This document shows, piece by piece, positions 61,561 to 64,000 of a stretch of 64,000 nt of DNA. The notes under the pieces are model-generated. The model worked only from the letters and a program-made list of their open reading frames with translations, made no database searches and had not been told where the DNA came from. How positions within the stretch are numbered: the stretch's first letter is position 1; each line of letters opens with the position of its first letter. Source of the DNA: an uncultured Prevotella sp. (lineage in GTDB: Bacteria; Bacteroidota; Bacteroidia; Bacteroidales; Bacteroidaceae); assembly GCA_905233825.1 (NCBI GenBank), contig CAJOFE010000001.1, forward strand, positions 62,001 through 126,000. Reading direction: 5' to 3'. The position numbers and the translations under genes were made by a program.

Positions 61561-63266
61561 TTTCTAAAGTACTTTTTATGTTTTATCTTTCTTCTTAGCA
61601 TTTTGTTCTGCGGATCTTCCACCAATGCTTTGCCCCATTGCAGCAGGGCTTTCTCGGTGTCACCGCATTGGGCATAGATATCACCGGCATGCTCGTTAAT
61701 CACGGCGCCAGGTACTGAGTCATTCTGCAGAGCCTGGTCTATGTAAATCCTTGCCTCGGCGTAGCGCTCCTGCATGAACAGGATCCATGCGTAGGTGTCG
61801 AGATAGGTAGCATTCTCGGGTTCCGCTTTCACGGTGCGGTAGCTCATCTGCTCGGCCTCGTCTAGTCGTTTGTTCTGCAGACTCAGGTAGTAGGCGTAGT
61901 TGTTCAGGCAGCCTATGTTGTCAGATTTCCACACCAGGCAGGAGTCATAAGCGGCAAAAGCTTCGGCCTCATGGCCTTTCTGATGCAACAAGTCGCCCAT
62001 GACAGCGTAGAAATCACTTACAATCTCGGGGATGCTCTCGTCATTAATGACGCTGATGCCGTTTCTGAAGGCTTCCAAAGCATGGTCAGTGTCCTCCTGC
62101 CTATAGTAGGCCATTCCCTGATAATAGTAGAAGGCCATCTCCTCGGGATTATATTGTCTGGCAGCCTGACAGAGGCTGATGATGCGCTGGTCGTCATTGT
62201 CCTCCCATGCCTGCTGCACCAGCCGCAATCGTGCCGATGCCTGGTCAGGAGCCAGTTGCAGTACATATTCAAAGGCTTTGGTGACGCTGTCACGCGGCAT
62301 GTTGATAAGTTGCATGTAAGCGGCTTTCATCTCGGCCAGGTCGGCATTGGGCACCGGCTGGTTCAGCATCTCGTCGAAAAGGTTTAGCACGATGGTGCTG
62401 TCACCGTCGTTCTGCGCCGTCTCGATGATGATTTGGCGCATCTGGTTCACCTTGTCCTCAATCGAAGCCTCGGGATTGAGCAGGATGGCGTGATTTACCG
62501 AGTCTGCTGCTTCTTCATCGCCACGACGGATGTAGTAGTTACGCATGACCTGTTGTGCGCTTAAGTTGCCAGGCTCCTCGCTCAGTACTTGATCCAGCAC
62601 GGTGCGAGCCTCCTCTTCATGCTCCGTCACCAGCAAGGTGTTGGCATAGAGTGTGCGATAGCGTAGGTCGTTAGGAAAATGTTCAGTCAGCCTTTTGGCC
62701 TCGTTCACCGCATTCTCAGCCTCGTTCAGCTCGATATACAGGCGACATTTTGTCAGCGCCGTACGTTCCGTAGGGCCGTCGGCCAGTTCCATGCGGTCCA
62801 GCACTTCAATGGCTTTGGCGTAGTCTTTCTCGTGATTGTAGAGTTGGTAGAGCGTCTCCAATAGCTCCGATCTGCTTTTATCAATGTCGTAGAGACTTTC
62901 CACTACCTCTGTGGCCTCGGCAATTTGGTCGTTGTCCAGATACGACGTAGCCAGTCGCTCCAAATAGGTCGTGTTGCGCGGCTCCAGCTCCTGGGCTTTT
63001 TGGTAGTAGGTCAGAGCCTGCTTGGCGTTATTCATCTTGGCATAGCTCTGTCCTAAGAAGAAGTAGGCCTCAGAAGCATCTGGCCGCAGCTGCTGACAAC
63101 GTGTGAGTAGGTCGAAGGCTGCATCTTCATTGCCTTTCTGCATCTGGAGCATAGCTTCATGGAAGAGTACGTCATATTCCCTATACGTTTGAAGTTTAGG
63201 GTCAGTCTGTGCCGAGGCTACCAGACCGACCATCATCAAGGCAAATATTGCAAAAAGTTTATTCAC
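61557..63266 (-). CDS. TPR-repeat periplasmic protein
   Basis: 569 residues if GTG 63266 is used, giving a signal peptide VNKLFAIFALMMVGLVASAQ. An in-frame TTG at 63284 is an alternative and lies in a heptanucleotide array; no ATG is available at the right place. At least twelve tetratricopeptide units follow, for example CQQLRPDASEAYFFLGQSYA and AKMNNAKQALTYYQKAQELE. It is a scaffold for protein contacts in the periplasm. It lies between dut and the DUF4292 gene and is probably co-transcribed. Confidence 0.85.
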   Translation of the reverse strand: MNKLFAIFALMMVGLVASAQTDPKLQTYREYDVLFHEAMLQMQKGNEDAAFDLLTRCQQLRPDASEAYFFLGQSYAKMNNAKQALTYYQKAQELEPRNTTYLERLATSYLDNDQIAEATEVVESLYDIDKSRSELLETLYQLYNHEKDYAKAIEVLDRMELADGPTERTALTKCRLYIELNEAENAVNEAKRLTEHFPNDLRYRTLYANTLLVTEHEEEARTVLDQVLSEEPGNLSAQQVMRNYYIRRGDEEAADSVNHAILLNPEASIEDKVNQMRQIIIETAQNDGDSTIVLNLFDEMLNQPVPNADLAEMKAAYMQLINMPRDSVTKAFEYVLQLAPDQASARLRLVQQAWEDNDDQRIISLCQAARQYNPEEMAFYYYQGMAYYRQEDTDHALEAFRNGISVINDESIPEIVSDFYAVMGDLLHQKGHEAEAFAAYDSCLVWKSDNIGCLNNYAYYLSLQNKRLDEAEQMSYRTVKAEPENATYLDTYAWILFMQERYAEARIYIDQALQNDSVPGAVINEHAGDIYAQCGDTEKALLQWGKALVEDPQNKMLRRKIKHKKYFRK

Positions 63267-63305
63267 AACAACTTCAAACTTCAATTTTCAACCTTCAAAC
63301 TTACT
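63264..63305. repeat. Heptanucleotide array at the dut/TPR junction
   Basis: CACAACA ACTTCAA ACTTCAA TTTTCAA CCTTCAA ACTTACT: the array runs through the start region of the TPR gene and the stop codon of dut. Confidence 0.75.
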
Positions 63306-63735
63306 TCACTCCCGTGTGCCCGTAGCCACCTGTTCCGCGCTCCGTTTCGTCGAGGTTTTCAACCTCTACGAACTGTCCTTGCTCGTGGCGTGCAATAATC
63401 ATCTGTGCAATGCGCTCGCCGTCGTTGATAGTGAATTCTTCTGCCGACAAGTTGATAAGCAGTACGCCTACCTCGCCGCGGTAGTCAGCATCAATGGTGC
63501 CTGGCGAGTTCAGCACGGTGATGCCCTTCTTTAGGGCCAATCCACTACGTGGACGCACCTGTGCCTCATAACCCGGTGGTAGGGCAATAAACAGTCCTGT
63601 GGGAATGAGTTTCCGCTCCATGGGGTGTAGCACGATAGGCTCCTCTATGTTGGCCCGCAAATCCATGCCTGCACTCTGTGCCGTTGCATAGGCGGGTAGC
63701 GGCTGGTGACCGCGGTTCACTACTTGTATCTTCAT
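63301..63735 (-). CDS. dut: dUTP diphosphatase
   Basis: 144 residues from [14 protein letters not shown], normal for trimeric dUTPase. All five motifs are present: [41 protein letters not shown] and [11 protein letters not shown]. It hydrolyses dUTP to dUMP, which keeps uracil out of DNA. A longer frame to 63819 was rejected because a -7 box lies between. It starts the dut-TPR-DUF4292-EnvC unit and is divergent from dgt, another dNTP-pool gene. Confidence 0.96.
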   Translation of the reverse strand: MKIQVVNRGHQPLPAYATAQSAGMDLRANIEEPIVLHPMERKLIPTGLFIALPPGYEAQVRPRSGLALKKGITVLNSPGTIDADYRGEVGVLLINLSAEEFTINDGERIAQMIIARHEQGQFVEVENLDETERGTGGYGHTGVK

Positions 63736-63764
63736 TTTTCTTGTATAATGGCCATAATTCGCTG

Positions 63765-63772
63765 CAAAATTA
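63765..63772 (-). promoter_or_regulatory. -7 box TAATTTTG for dut
   Basis: The reverse strand reads TAATTTTG followed by C, 30 bases before the dut ATG. Confidence 0.65.
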
Positions 63773-63868
63773 CGAAAAAATCCCAATAACGCGCCCATAT
63801 GGTATGTTAAAAAGGGCAAACAATGGAAACGTAGTGCCTTTTTTCTTGGTGTTTATCAACAAAATGAC

Positions 63869-63876
63869 TAATTTTG
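63869..63876 (+). promoter_or_regulatory. -7 box TAATTTTG for dgt
   Basis: TAATTTTG followed by C, 24 bases before the dgt ATG. Confidence 0.65.
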
Positions 63877-63899
63877 CAGGCAGAATACGAACAGAAATT

Positions 63900-64000
63900 A
63901 TGGATTGGCATCAATTAATCTCCAATTGTCGCCTGGGACAGGAACATCGTCATCCGGTGCGTCATGATGACCGTACTGAGTTCAAGCGCGACTATGATCG
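63900..64000 (+). CDS. dgt: dGTP triphosphohydrolase, N-terminal fragment
   Basis: Only 33 codons are in the window and the gene runs on beyond 64000. The peptide starts MDWHQLISNCRLGQEHRHPV and reaches RTEFKRDYDR, which matches the N-terminus of dGTPases of the HD superfamily. These release deoxyguanosine and triphosphate from dGTP. The HD motif itself is outside the window, so the call rests on this short similarity and its place beside dut. Confidence 0.75.
   Translation, partial: MDWHQLISNCRLGQEHRHPVRHDDRTEFKRDYD

Overview
The window looks like chromosomal DNA from a Prevotella-like member of the Bacteroidales. Support comes from at least twenty copies of the Bacteroidetes -7 promoter element TAnnTTTG placed just upstream of genes. 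It also comes from the gene content: a type IX secretion C-terminal domain, S46 dipeptidyl-peptidase, DUF4292, an SpmAB fusion, YfhO, DUF4842/LruC lipoproteins and an HU-like IHF-relative. There is no rRNA, no CRISPR array, no transposase and no phage module. The gene content is mostly housekeeping and cell-surface genes, and the unusual material is in the spacers and in short repeats.

Layout. 1-2.9 kb: the start of a lipoprotein gene, tRNA-Glu, a strongly structured leader, rpsT and gyrB. 2.9-9.8 kb: an AraC regulator, ptb-buk (acyl phosphate/ATP formation), a GNAT-like protein, an OmpA-family protein and a THUMP-like methyltransferase. 9.8-14.9 kb: two large surface lipoproteins with DFND motifs. 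15.2-25.8 kb: a co-directional run of SpmAB, a flippase, a CotH/lamin-tail T9SS cargo, DPP7, an aspartic protease with PDZ, and an ECF sigma factor with a putative membrane anti-sigma partner. 26-36.6 kb: plant-polysaccharide genes (GH51 arabinofuranosidase, GH28, GH5 mannanase-like) with an AraC regulator, an HU-like protein and YfhO. 36.9-48.4 kb: sufS, rnhB, a PgpH-like HD phosphodiesterase, gltX, kdtA, three related four-helix membrane proteins, an HhH outer-membrane protein, a DJ-1 protein and NAD kinase. 49.1-57.1 kb: a YtrA-type ABC operon and a MacAB-TolC-type efflux operon. 57.4-64 kb: an M20 deacylase, an exported flavodoxin, the dut-TPR-DUF4292-EnvC operon and the start of dgt.

Three repeat systems are the most notable observations. 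(1) Arrays of 21-22 bp units lie at operon ends (about 6.0, 13.4, 30.2, 36.7, 48.9 and 57.2 kb). Many units are small dyads, a T-rich arm, a GC-rich centre and an A-rich arm, and the arm sequences differ from unit to unit while often staying complementary. (2) Heptanucleotide arrays (CACTTAT, CTCTCAC, ACTTCAA and variants, 4-6 units) lie in gene junctions, signal peptides, linkers and loops at seven or more places. (3) G/C-run palindromic elements (CCCCTAACTTAGGGG-like) form a 360 bp compound inverted repeat, a 37 bp inverted repeat inside the efflux operon, and a fragment inside the tolC-like coding sequence. Two palindromes (31.1 and 47.5 kb) place facing -7 boxes so that two divergent genes appear to share one bidirectional promoter.
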